From an uncultured Pirellulaceae bacterium (lineage in GTDB: Bacteria > Planctomycetota > Planctomycetia > Pirellulales > Pirellulaceae): a stretch of 8,591 nt of DNA. Made by a program: the position numbers and the translations under genes. The stretch spans positions 6,125 to 14,715 of the forward strand of contig CAMYKF010000727.1 of the NCBI GenBank assembly GCA_947258905.1, given 5' to 3'. Every line of letters begins with the position of its first letter. Within the stretch, counting starts at the first letter, position 1. Of this stretch, positions 1 through 5,751 are shown piece after piece. A model generated the notes under the pieces. That model had not been told where the DNA came from. It did no database searches and saw only the letters and a list, made by a program, of their open reading frames with translations.

Positions 1-1
1 G

Positions 2-385
2 CTGAATCTGGCGCTCAACCCGCGCAAACCCCGTTTCGACCAGCCGGTGGCCGTACTGATCGACGAGTGTTCCATTTCGGCCGCCGAGATCATGTCCGGC
101 GGGCTGAAGGATTTGGGCGCTGCCCGCGTGTTTGGAAAAACCACAGCCGGGCTGGCCTTGCCGTCGATCGTCACGCGGCTGCCCAATGGCGATGGATTCC
201 AGTATGCCCTGGCGTCCTATGTATCGGCGTCCGGCGAGGAGCTGGAGGGCAAGGGGGTGGTGCCCGATGAAGCGGTGCCGTTGACTCGCAGGATGTTGAT
301 CGACACGCCCGACCCCGTGTTGTCGGCAGCCAAAAAATGGATACTGGAACAAAACGAAACCCGTAACAACGATTCTGATGAATGA
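2..385 (+). CDS. S41-family (C-terminal processing-like) serine peptidase, C-terminal part only
   Basis: The gene enters from the left edge, so only the last 127 codons are present. The frame is open from base 2, so the GTG at 47 is internal and not the start. Counting from base 2, the fragment reads through a beta strand (VAVLIDE) into the catalytic-serine loop SISAAEI (Ser at codon 26, bases 77-79), then the GKTTAG turn and an LPNGDGF strand. It ends with LEGKGVVPDEAV, the usual 'G-V-x-P-D' end of the S41 fold, and a short C-terminal helix. Against E. coli Tsp (Ser430/Lys455) the position 25 residues after the Ser is Leu, not Lys. This protein therefore lacks the CtpA-type Ser/Lys dyad and is closer to tricorn/IRBP-like S41 members, which use another base. 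Proteins of this type are usually exported and often carry a PDZ domain upstream, but that part lies outside the window. It is followed without a gap by the LolA-like gene, which suggests a shared transcript. The family call is firm; the substrate is unknown. Confidence 0.87.
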   Translation: MNLALNPRKPRFDQPVAVLIDECSISAAEIMSGGLKDLGAARVFGKTTAGLALPSIVTRLPNGDGFQYALASYVSASGEELEGKGVVPDEAVPLTRRMLIDTPDPVLSAAKKWILEQNETRNNDSDE

Positions 386-388
386 GGT
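384..388 (+). promoter_or_regulatory. Ribosome binding site favouring the start at 393
   Basis: GAGGT lies five to six bases before the ATG at 393, while the ATG at 378 has no purine-rich sequence in front of it. The site overlaps the stop codon of the upstream peptidase gene, so ribosomes ending there could reinitiate (translational coupling). This is inference from spacing only. Confidence 0.45.
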
Positions 389-392
389 TCAG

Positions 393-1172
393 ATGAAAAC
401 CAGAAAGTTGAATTGCCTGACCGCTGCCCTGGCAGCCCTGTTGCTGATCCCCGGCGCCATGGTCTGTGCCCAGGACACGGCGGTGCAGGAACCCGCCACT
501 GACATCGATTACAAAACTGTGCTTCAGCAGTACCATGAAGCCACGGGTGGCGTAATGGCTCACAAGGGCCTCGAATCAGTGCAGGCCACCGGCACCATTT
601 CAATTCCCGAAGCCGGTATTGAAGGCACCATGAGCACGTCGCAGACTAAAGACAAGGTCCTCTTAAAAATGGAGATGGCCGGCATCGGCAGCCAGACGGC
701 GGGCTACGATGGCGAAACGGCCTGGCAAAATTCGGAGATGACTGGCCCGCAGCTCATTGAAGGCGATCAGAAAACCCAGTTGGTCCGGCAATATGACCTC
801 ACTCCCTTCATCGATGTCGAGGAAAAATACGATTCAATCGAAGTGGAAGGCAAGGAAGAGTTCAATGGCGAGGAATGTTATGTGCTGGTATTCAACAACG
901 AGGGTTCCGATCCCGTTTATCAGTACTTTTCCGTTGAATCCAGTCTGCACGTGGGCACGCGCATGACCCAGATCACCGAAATGGGTCCCATGGAAATCGT
1001 CTCCAAGATGGGCGATTACAAGGAAGTCGCCGGCGTGCAAATGCCGCATTCCACAACTCTCGAATTGCCCAACGGCATGTCGATGGTGACCAACCTCGAG
1101 GAGGTGAAGGGCAACATCGAGATCGCCGATTCCGAGTTTGCCCTGCCCGATGATATCAAGGCACTGAAGTAG
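393..1172 (+). CDS. Secreted LolA/LolB-like protein (outer membrane lipoprotein-sorting-type fold)
   Basis: A 259-residue exported protein. It has a basic N-terminus (MKTRK), a hydrophobic core at residues 9-22 and a probable signal peptidase I site after VCA (residue 26). There is no lipobox cysteine, so it is probably soluble. The rest is rich in short beta strands with the pattern of LolA-like domains found beside or inside secreted peptidases: 'YHEATGG' (helix start), 'GYDGETAW' (the typical dG-x-x-aW turn), 'FNGEECYVL', 'YQYFSVES', 'GDYKEVAGVQMPH', and a final 'FALPDD'. LolA-type folds bind lipid or lipoprotein acyl chains, but many relatives have no known ligand and this one cannot be assigned a cargo. 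The ATG at 378 overlaps the upstream stop and would add MNEVQ. The start at 393 is preferred because of its GAGG site and because the acidic extension fits a signal peptide less well. It is probably co-transcribed with the S41 peptidase and ends 27 bp before a strong terminator. Confidence 0.75.
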   Translation: MKTRKLNCLTAALAALLLIPGAMVCAQDTAVQEPATDIDYKTVLQQYHEATGGVMAHKGLESVQATGTISIPEAGIEGTMSTSQTKDKVLLKMEMAGIGSQTAGYDGETAWQNSEMTGPQLIEGDQKTQLVRQYDLTPFIDVEEKYDSIEVEGKEEFNGEECYVLVFNNEGSDPVYQYFSVESSLHVGTRMTQITEMGPMEIVSKMGDYKEVAGVQMPHSTTLELPNGMSMVTNLEEVKGNIEIADSEFALPDDIKALK

Positions 1173-1199
1173 GGATTGTCAGCACCATCAGAAATATCA

Positions 1200-1232
1200 G
1201 GCGAATTGCCCCGTGGCGATTCGCCTTTTTTT
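1200..1232 (+). terminator. Rho-independent terminator after the S41/LolA-like pair
   Basis: An 11-bp stem (GGCGAATTGCC with GGCGATTCGCC, one G-T wobble) closes a CCGT loop and is followed directly by seven T residues. It sits 27 bp after the stop codon of the LolA-like gene and before the permease gene, so it separates two transcription units. On the minus strand there is no T run, so it acts in one direction only. Confidence 0.92.
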
Positions 1233-1244
1233 GTTCGGCTGACA

Positions 1245-1273
1245 ATTCACAAACCCCGGCTCATGATTCACAA
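1245..1273. promoter_or_regulatory. Possible regulator site: two ATTCACAA direct repeats upstream of the permease
   Basis: ATTCACAA occurs at 1245-1252 and again at 1266-1273. The 21-bp spacing places both copies on the same face of the helix. They fall in the 79-bp gap between the terminator and the permease start, where a promoter must lie. I see no convincing -35/-10 pair, and eight-base repeats can arise by chance, so this is a weak suggestion. Confidence 0.2.
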
Positions 1274-1311
1274 TTTCGAAATCGTCCTTCTGTTGCAAAT
1301 GATCGCACGAC

Positions 1312-2673
1312 ATGACCCAAGGCGAAGTCGAATTCAAACCGCTGCTTGGCCTGTTTAGCGCAACGTGCATCGTTATTGGCGCAATTATCGGCATCGGTAT
1401 CTTTTTCACGCCCAAAACCGTGGCGCTGGTGAGCGGCAGCGTCCATCTGGCAATGCTGACCTGGTTCATCGGAGGCATCATCGCCATGTGCGGCGCACTG
1501 ACGTTTGCCGAACTGGGCAGCCGCTATACACGCAATGGTGGACAGTACGAAGTCTTACGCGACGCCTATGCACCGCCGATCGGGTTCGCCTACGTGTTTT
1601 GCAATGCCACGATCATCCAGGCCGGGGCGATCGCCATCATCGGATATTACACGGCACTGTACTTTGGCGTGCTCTTGCGCGGCAGCGAACTTGGGGACTC
1701 CAGCAACTTTCTGATTGCCGCGATCATGATCGTGGGCCTGACGATCGCCAACGCCGCTGGCGTCCGCTGGGGTTCGGGGATCCAGAACGTCACCGTCGTG
1801 GCCAAGGTGTTTACACTGCTAACCATCACCGTGGTGGCTTTGTTTGCGCCTCAGCCGGGCAGCCTGGCTTTGAATCCCGAAGCCACCGATGCCATGGAAC
1901 TGATCGAAGGGAAATCCGCCTGGGCGCTGGTGTTCGCGGGACTGGTGCCTGTGTTCTTTTCCTTTGGCGGCTGGCAACATGCACTGTGGATTGGCGGTGA
2001 AGTCAAACAAGCCCGACGCAACATTCCCCTGGCGATCGTCGGCGGAGTGCTGATTGTCACACTGGTCTATTTGGCCGTGAACTGGGCCTATTTTCGTCTG
2101 CTCGGATTGCCCGGTGTGCTCAATGCCGAGGCGCTGACAGCCGACGCGGTGGGCATCATGTGGCCCGAGGTGGGCAAGCAACTGGTGGCCGGCGCGATCG
2201 CCGTTTCCGGCTTTGGAGTACTCAATGCCCAATTGCTGAGCGGTCCGCGGCTGGTTGCCGGAATGGCCCGTGACGGCAAGTTCTTTGAGCCTTTTGCACA
2301 CGTCCATGCAACCACGGGCACACCGCTGGCCGCCATCGCGTTGCTGGGTGGACTGGGCCTGCTGATTCTGCTGGTTGCCGGCAGTCCCAAACGTATCGAT
2401 CAGCTGCTCAATGGCGTCGTGCTGGTCGATTCGGTGTTCTTCCTGCTCACTGGCCTGGCTCTGTTTATCCTGCGGCGTCGCCCGGACAGGGACAAGGAGT
2501 ATACAGCCTTTCGCGTACCGCTGGTGATTCCCGGTTTGTTCGTGCTGGGCGAAGTGCTGGTGTTGTCCGGCGCGTTCCTCAATGAAACCTATCGCAGCGG
2601 CGCGTACATTGGCGTGATCTGGATCATCGCCGCGTTGATTTGTTACGCCATCTTCTTTCGCAGCAAATCCTGA
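1312..2673 (+). CDS. APC-superfamily amino-acid permease
   Basis: A 453-residue inner-membrane transporter with about 12 hydrophobic segments, normal in length for the APC amino acid/polyamine/organocation family. TM1 carries the unwound glycine motif GAIIGIGIF (residues 23-31) that binds the substrate amino and carboxyl groups. TM2 to TM3 carries the family signature ALTFAELG...GGQY (residues 62-79). TM6 has the second unwound segment FSFGGWQ (217-222), followed by GGEVKQARRNIPLAI (228-242), the conserved loop after TM6. SGPRLVAGMARDG (310-322) is the TM8-TM9 loop typical of amino-acid permeases. The first ATG in frame is used; it has no strong Shine-Dalgarno sequence. The family makes an amino-acid substrate likely (uptake or exchange), but the sequence does not show which one. 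Neighbours give no metabolic clue: it is bounded by a terminator upstream and a gene-poor stretch downstream. Confidence 0.93.
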   Translation: MTQGEVEFKPLLGLFSATCIVIGAIIGIGIFFTPKTVALVSGSVHLAMLTWFIGGIIAMCGALTFAELGSRYTRNGGQYEVLRDAYAPPIGFAYVFCNATIIQAGAIAIIGYYTALYFGVLLRGSELGDSSNFLIAAIMIVGLTIANAAGVRWGSGIQNVTVVAKVFTLLTITVVALFAPQPGSLALNPEATDAMELIEGKSAWALVFAGLVPVFFSFGGWQHALWIGGEVKQARRNIPLAIVGGVLIVTLVYLAVNWAYFRLLGLPGVLNAEALTADAVGIMWPEVGKQLVAGAIAVSGFGVLNAQLLSGPRLVAGMARDGKFFEPFAHVHATTGTPLAAIALLGGLGLLILLVAGSPKRIDQLLNGVVLVDSVFFLLTGLALFILRRRPDRDKEYTAFRVPLVIPGLFVLGEVLVLSGAFLNETYRSGAYIGVIWIIAALICYAIFFRSKS

Positions 2674-2907
2674 CGATCGTCGGCGCTGGCAACCGCAGCG
2701 TTTTGTTCAGGCAATCCGCCATACACCGCTGCCAGTACCAGTGCGAGCAATCCGCGATGCAGGGGGTGCAACATGAGTCGTTGGACGGCAGGTTGGCCGT
2801 GTTTTGCCGAGTTATTCAGCCAATTGCAGAGTGCCAAAGGTGCCAGCACCCGGTCGTGTCGTGCCGGTCACCTGGACCTTGCCAACCTGGTCGAGTTTAA
2901 CGGGCAT
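2643..2907 (-). pseudogene. Possible degraded minus-strand coding remnant or small ORFs
   Basis: The 360 bp between the permease stop (2673) and the barrel-protein start (3033) contain no convincing intact gene. On the minus strand two short frames stand out. One (2907 to 2812) encodes 31 residues beginning MPVKLDQVGKV and ending LQLAE. The second is open from 2849 (GTG) to 2643, with an internal ATG at 2774 that begins MLHPLHRGLLALVLAAVYGG, a signal-anchor-like hydrophobic run. The second frame runs 31 bp into the 3' end of the permease gene. Neither matches a family I know. They could be parts of one decayed gene in different frames, a small membrane peptide, or chance open frames in GC-rich DNA. 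Confidence 0.22.
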
Positions 2908-3004
2908 GTCGGTGGTAACAAGCCTGCCAGTTTTACGTGACTGATCGTGCCGTTTGTGCCGAAACCACCGATGAAGCAGGCCTAAAAGAAATCAAAACTG
3001 CCAA

Positions 3005-3018
3005 AAGCGGAAACGCTT
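3005..3018 (+). promoter_or_regulatory. Small GNRA-type hairpin in the 5' leader of the barrel-protein gene
   Basis: AAGCG-GAAA-CGCTT forms a 5-bp stem with a GAAA tetraloop, which is a stable loop class in RNA. It ends five bases before the Shine-Dalgarno sequence at 3023. It could stabilise the mRNA 5' end or tune initiation. As DNA it is also a short palindrome that a repressor might bind. No role is proven. Confidence 0.25.
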
Positions 3019-3022
3019 ACCT

Positions 3023-3030
3023 GGGGGGAA
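3023..3030 (+). promoter_or_regulatory. Shine-Dalgarno sequence deciding the start at 3033
   Basis: GGGGGGAA lies just before the ATG at 3033. The open frame extends upstream to a GTG at 2937, but that would put 32 charged and polar residues in front of a clear signal peptide and has no ribosome binding site. The internal ATG is therefore taken as the start. Confidence 0.65.
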
Positions 3031-3032
3031 AA

Positions 3033-4496
3033 ATGAAACGAATCAGTACATTGGCAATCTTGCTCACGATTGCCTGGTCAGGCAGCCTGGTTGCCCAGCA
3101 AACACCCGCGGTCAACTGCGTCGCCCAGCAACCTGTAGTAACCCCGCCGGGTGTCCAGCAACCGGTCGGCCAACCACCTGCAGTACCCCCGCCGGATGTC
3201 CAGCAACCGACCCTTGCCGGACAACCCACTCCGGCTCAACCCCAGGCAGCTCAATCGGCCGCCACACAACCCTGCTACTCCTGGAACGGTTGCGATTCGC
3301 GACCCCCCGCCAGCGCTTGTGGCAACGGTGCCTCTGGTGGTTGCGACAGCTCGTACGCCAGCCCGTGTGCCAATGGTTGCGGCTGTGATGGTGGTTGCGG
3401 CGGGACATGCGGTGGTGGCTGCGATAGTGGTTACGGCGGAGCATGTGGTGCCGGATGTGATGGCGGCTGCAGCAGCGCATGCGGCGGTGGCTGTCCCGGA
3501 GCTGGTTGCCTGGGCCATTGCGGCAGTGGCTGCGGAAACAAAAACGTTTATCAGTCTTGCGGAATCGACAACGGTTGTGGTTGTGGTTCGGCCGGTTGTT
3601 GTGGCTCGGCTGGTTGCCTGGGTGGAGCATTTGGCGGCTGCGGCACGGGCGAAAGTCTTCTGTGCGGCACGACGGTGCTGCTGGGATTCGAAGGCTGGAA
3701 GAATCGAGCCGACGACGATGACGGAAACAACTTCGGTAGCCGCCTCGGGTTCAATTTCGGCCGCGACGTGACCCGTCAGGTCGGCATCCAGTTTGGTATG
3801 AACTGGGGTGCATATGACTGGTCCGGACGCGAAGACTTCAATACCACGGCTGTCGAAAATCATGTTTACTCGAGCCTGGGCATCTATCGCCGCAGCAACA
3901 TGGATTGCTGTGATCGACTGAGTTTCGGACTGGTTTACGATTATTTGCTGGCCCGCAATTACTCCGAAGATGGTAACGATCATCTGGATTTGCACCAGGC
4001 ACGCATGCTGGCGGGCTATGCACTGGACGCCCGCAATGAAGTTGGATTCTGGGGAACCTTTGGTATTGCGGATGAGGTCATCATCGATGGCTCCAACCCC
4101 GGCGGCATCACCACGATTCGTCTGGTGGATCAATACAACGCCTACTGGCGTGCCCACTGGCGCTCTGGCGGGGAAACGATGCTGTTTGCCGGGATGCCGC
4201 AACGCGGTAACGATCTGGGCAACTTTATCCTTGGTTTCAACATGACCGCGCCGCTGAATGATCGCGTGGCGGTGGTCGGCAACTGGCACTACATCAAGGA
4301 GAGTGGTGAAGGCAATTCGCCGGGGAACATTGACGAGTTTGCCCAGGATTCGTGGGACGTGTTTGTCGGGTTCCAGTTTTATCCCGGCAATACGGCGGCT
4401 CGTCGCAATATTTCCGGCAATCGCCACTTGCCGATGCTGCCGGTCGCATCCTACGGCTCGATGACTTTCCAGCCCGCAGCGACAGCGGACTTCTAG
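3033..4496 (+). CDS. Exported Cys/Gly-rich protein with C-terminal beta-barrel-like domain (DUF6666-like)
   Basis: A 487-residue protein in four parts. Residues 1-22 are a signal peptide (MKRIST, hydrophobic core, cut near LVA/QQ). Residues 30-80 are a Pro/Gln/Ala-rich linker with a duplicated 'PPxVQQP' unit. Residues 81-211 are Gly/Ser/Ala-rich and hold 26 cysteines, mostly as GGC, GC or CGGGC. From about residue 213 there are alternating amphipathic strands with many aromatic and Gly residues (VLLGFEGWKN, LGFNFGRD, GIQFGMNWG, LSFGLVYDYLLARN, DVFVGFQFYPG), as expected for an outer-membrane-type beta-barrel. The GFEGWKN start and overall layout resemble the planctomycete-restricted DUF6666 proteins; I recall this from the family and have not tested it. 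A tail of about 45 residues follows the last strand, ending in Phe. It is probably cell-surface or outer-membrane located, with the Cys region able to form disulfides or bind metal; this is inference. It stands alone as a transcription unit with its own terminator. Confidence 0.8.
   Translation: MKRISTLAILLTIAWSGSLVAQQTPAVNCVAQQPVVTPPGVQQPVGQPPAVPPPDVQQPTLAGQPTPAQPQAAQSAATQPCYSWNGCDSRPPASACGNGASGGCDSSYASPCANGCGCDGGCGGTCGGGCDSGYGGACGAGCDGGCSSACGGGCPGAGCLGHCGSGCGNKNVYQSCGIDNGCGCGSAGCCGSAGCLGGAFGGCGTGESLLCGTTVLLGFEGWKNRADDDDGNNFGSRLGFNFGRDVTRQVGIQFGMNWGAYDWSGREDFNTTAVENHVYSSLGIYRRSNMDCCDRLSFGLVYDYLLARNYSEDGNDHLDLHQARMLAGYALDARNEVGFWGTFGIADEVIIDGSNPGGITTIRLVDQYNAYWRAHWRSGGETMLFAGMPQRGNDLGNFILGFNMTAPLNDRVAVVGNWHYIKESGEGNSPGNIDEFAQDSWDVFVGFQFYPGNTAARRNISGNRHLPMLPVASYGSMTFQPAATADF
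3129..3209 (+). repeat. Tandem duplication encoding the Pro/Gln linker
   Basis: Two adjacent units (3129-3164 and 3171-3209) share most bases, notably CCCCGCCGG followed by TGTCCAGCAACCG, and differ by one inserted codon. They encode QPVVTPPGVQQP and QPPAVPPPDVQQP. The linker appears to have grown by in-frame duplication, which preserves the reading frame. Confidence 0.7.
3273..3665 (+). repeat. Imperfect Gly-Cys codon repeats inside the barrel-protein gene
   Basis: This stretch is built from degenerate GGN-TGY units and encodes 26 cysteines in 131 residues. Spacings are irregular (C-x-C, C-x2-C, C-x3-C and longer), so no single known Cys fold is evident. The same composition keeps the other frames on both strands open, which produces long but false antisense ORFs here. 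Confidence 0.7.
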
Positions 4497-4530
4497 AGGG
4501 TTGCCGCCATCCGTTGTTTTTTCAAGACAG

Positions 4531-4558
4531 GCGTCGCCGGGTTTTCGGCGACGCTTTT
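4531..4558 (+). terminator. Rho-independent terminator after the barrel-protein gene
   Basis: A perfect 9-bp stem GCGTCGCCG / CGGCGACGC closes a GGTTTT loop and is followed by TTTTATT. It lies 34 bp beyond the stop codon. The opposite strand has no T run after the stem, so it serves the + strand gene and not the convergent minus-strand operon. Confidence 0.88.
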
Positions 4559-4604
4559 ATTGTGGCAGCGCGTAACACGGTCATTCGACCTGCAACGTTG
4601 GACG

Positions 4605-4679
4605 GTAGCGGTGGCTTCCAGCGCTTCCAGCCGCCGTTATCCTCTGGTGTTGACAACGGCGGCTGGAAGCCACCGCTAC
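4605..4679. repeat. Long intergenic inverted repeat with internal 9-bp duplication
   Basis: The right arm (4655-4679, 25 nt) is the exact reverse complement of the left arm (4605-4638), except that the left arm carries GCTTCCAGC twice in tandem (4614-4622 and 4623-4631). The outer 18 bases GTAGCGGTGGCTTCCAGC pair perfectly, as do the inner 16 bases GCTTCCAGCCGCCGTT. The two registers overlap, so the hairpin can slip by 9 nt. The loop is 16 nt (4639-4654). It begins 10 bp beyond the stop codon of the minus-strand DUF1080 gene and has no T run on either side, so it is not a standard intrinsic terminator. It looks like a dispersed REP-type or non-autonomous element, or a 3'-end stabilising hairpin. 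No other copy was seen in this window. Confidence 0.85.
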
Positions 4680-4688
4680 ATAGGACTC

Positions 4689-5687
4689 TTAATTCTTCTC
4701 AACCAGCCATATGTTGCGGTAACGCACCTGGCTGCCGTGGTCCTGCAGGTAAAGGAATCCCGGTTCGGGAGATTCCTTCAGCGGCGCGGCTGTCGTGGCA
4801 TTGGGAACCTCCACGTCGTCGTGGATCAGCACGCCGTTGTGGTACACGGTCATGCGGGCGCTGGCGGTTTTCTCACCTGCCTCATTCCAGCGGGCGGCCG
4901 TGAAATCGATGTCATAGGTTTGCCAGGTTTCGGGCGGAAAGCACATGTTGACGTCCGGTTTTTTGACGCTGTAGATGCCGCCGCACTCGTTGTGCTCGCC
5001 GCTCAGGCCAAACGAATCCAGCATCTGGACTTCGTAACGACCTTGCAGGTAAAGGCCGCTGTTGCCGCGGGCCTGGCCAGATTTCTCCGGTTCAAACGGC
5101 AACTTGAATTCGATATGCAAAAGGCAATCGCCAAAATTCTCGTGCGTGCGAATTCCTTGTCTCAACAGACCATCTACCATCGGATCATTTGAACCGCCGG
5201 TGAACTGGCTGCCATCGGTTCCATCGAACAACACGGTCGCTCCATCGGGCGGTTGTTTGTCCAGCGTGTCGCTTTGGCGCTGCGCACGCGGCAGCGTTCC
5301 CATCGCCAGCGGCGCACCTCCGTCGTCCTCACCCCACAGTTGCATGACGCCATCGGCCAGCACGAGTTTGCTGCCCTCGTCTTCAAACACAATTTGATCA
5401 TCCACCGGCGTGGATTCCATCGAAGGGGATTGGTCCTGGTTCCACCCGTCACCCGGCAAGCCGCCGAAATACACGATTGCGCGAAAGCGTTCCTCTGGCA
5501 ATGCGATGACCTGCACGCCGAATCGTCCTGCGTTTTCACCGTCGATGCGGATTTCGCCCGAGTATTCGCCCTGCCACTGCAAAGCCTGGCTCTGCGTAGC
5601 ATTCGTTGCCGCTTCCTGGGCCAGGCAGTGGTGTGGCAGTCCCAACGCGGCCAGGCAGAGCATGGTAAAGATTGGTCGCCACATCAT
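4689..5687 (-). CDS. Secreted DUF1080 protein (3-keto-disaccharide hydrolase family)
   Basis: A 332-residue exported protein with a signal peptide (hydrophobic residues 5-18, likely cut near CLA/Q, residue 23). Residues 38-135 form a beta-rich N-terminal module (GEYSGEIRIDG, RFRAIVYFGGLPGDGW) often seen in planctomycete members of this group. Residues 148-330 are the DUF1080 domain (Pfam PF06439): TVLFDGTDG, FGDCLLHIEFKLP (185-197), GNSGLYLQGRYEVQMLDS (208-225), CGGIY (235-239), WQTYDIDF (255-262), YHNGVLIHD and LQDHG...VRYRNIW (314-327). The fold is concanavalin-like. Characterised members cleave 3-keto-glycosides made by an oxidoreductase. Start: ATGATG with AAGGGGG four bases upstream. It follows the Gfo/Idh/MocA gene by 64 bp on the same strand, so the two probably share an operon and act in sequence outside the cytoplasm. 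The actual sugar is unknown. Confidence 0.92.
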   Translation of the reverse strand: MMWRPIFTMLCLAALGLPHHCLAQEAATNATQSQALQWQGEYSGEIRIDGENAGRFGVQVIALPEERFRAIVYFGGLPGDGWNQDQSPSMESTPVDDQIVFEDEGSKLVLADGVMQLWGEDDGGAPLAMGTLPRAQRQSDTLDKQPPDGATVLFDGTDGSQFTGGSNDPMVDGLLRQGIRTHENFGDCLLHIEFKLPFEPEKSGQARGNSGLYLQGRYEVQMLDSFGLSGEHNECGGIYSVKKPDVNMCFPPETWQTYDIDFTAARWNEAGEKTASARMTVYHNGVLIHDDVEVPNATTAAPLKESPEPGFLYLQDHGSQVRYRNIWLVEKN

Positions 5688-5691
5688 TGGG

Positions 5692-5698
5692 CCCCCTT
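5692..5698 (-). promoter_or_regulatory. Ribosome binding site of the DUF1080 gene
   Basis: Read on the minus strand, AAGGGGG stands four bases before the first of two consecutive ATG codons (5687 and 5684). It supports the start at 5687 or 5684; the choice changes the protein by one residue. Confidence 0.55.
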
Positions 5699-5751
5699 GT
5701 CGATGACAATCGTAGTCGCAGTTCCGTTTTGTCGTGCCGGCGATCCTGTCG

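Noticed and set aside
1176..1358. A 60-codon + strand frame between the LolA-like gene and the permease
   Set aside because: It runs straight through the strong terminator hairpin and into the permease gene in another frame, so it is not a real gene.
3151..3771. A 206-codon + strand frame overlapping the Cys-rich region
   Set aside because: It is an Ala/Val-rich shadow of the Gly-Cys repeats in another frame, without a plausible start or conserved motif.
3078..4427. A 449-codon open frame on the minus strand antisense to the barrel-protein gene
   Set aside because: Its protein is a monotonous Ala/Thr-rich product of reading Gly-Cys codons backwards. It has no start signal, signal peptide or family motif, and the + strand frame has a signal peptide, Shine-Dalgarno sequence and terminator.
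4605..4679. Calling the large hairpin a standard intrinsic terminator
   Set aside because: Neither strand has a T run after the stem, and the + strand gene already has its own terminator at 4531-4558.
4560..5192. A 210-codon + strand frame starting in the inverted repeat
   Set aside because: It is built from the hairpin and the reverse strand of the DUF1080 gene and has no independent coding features.
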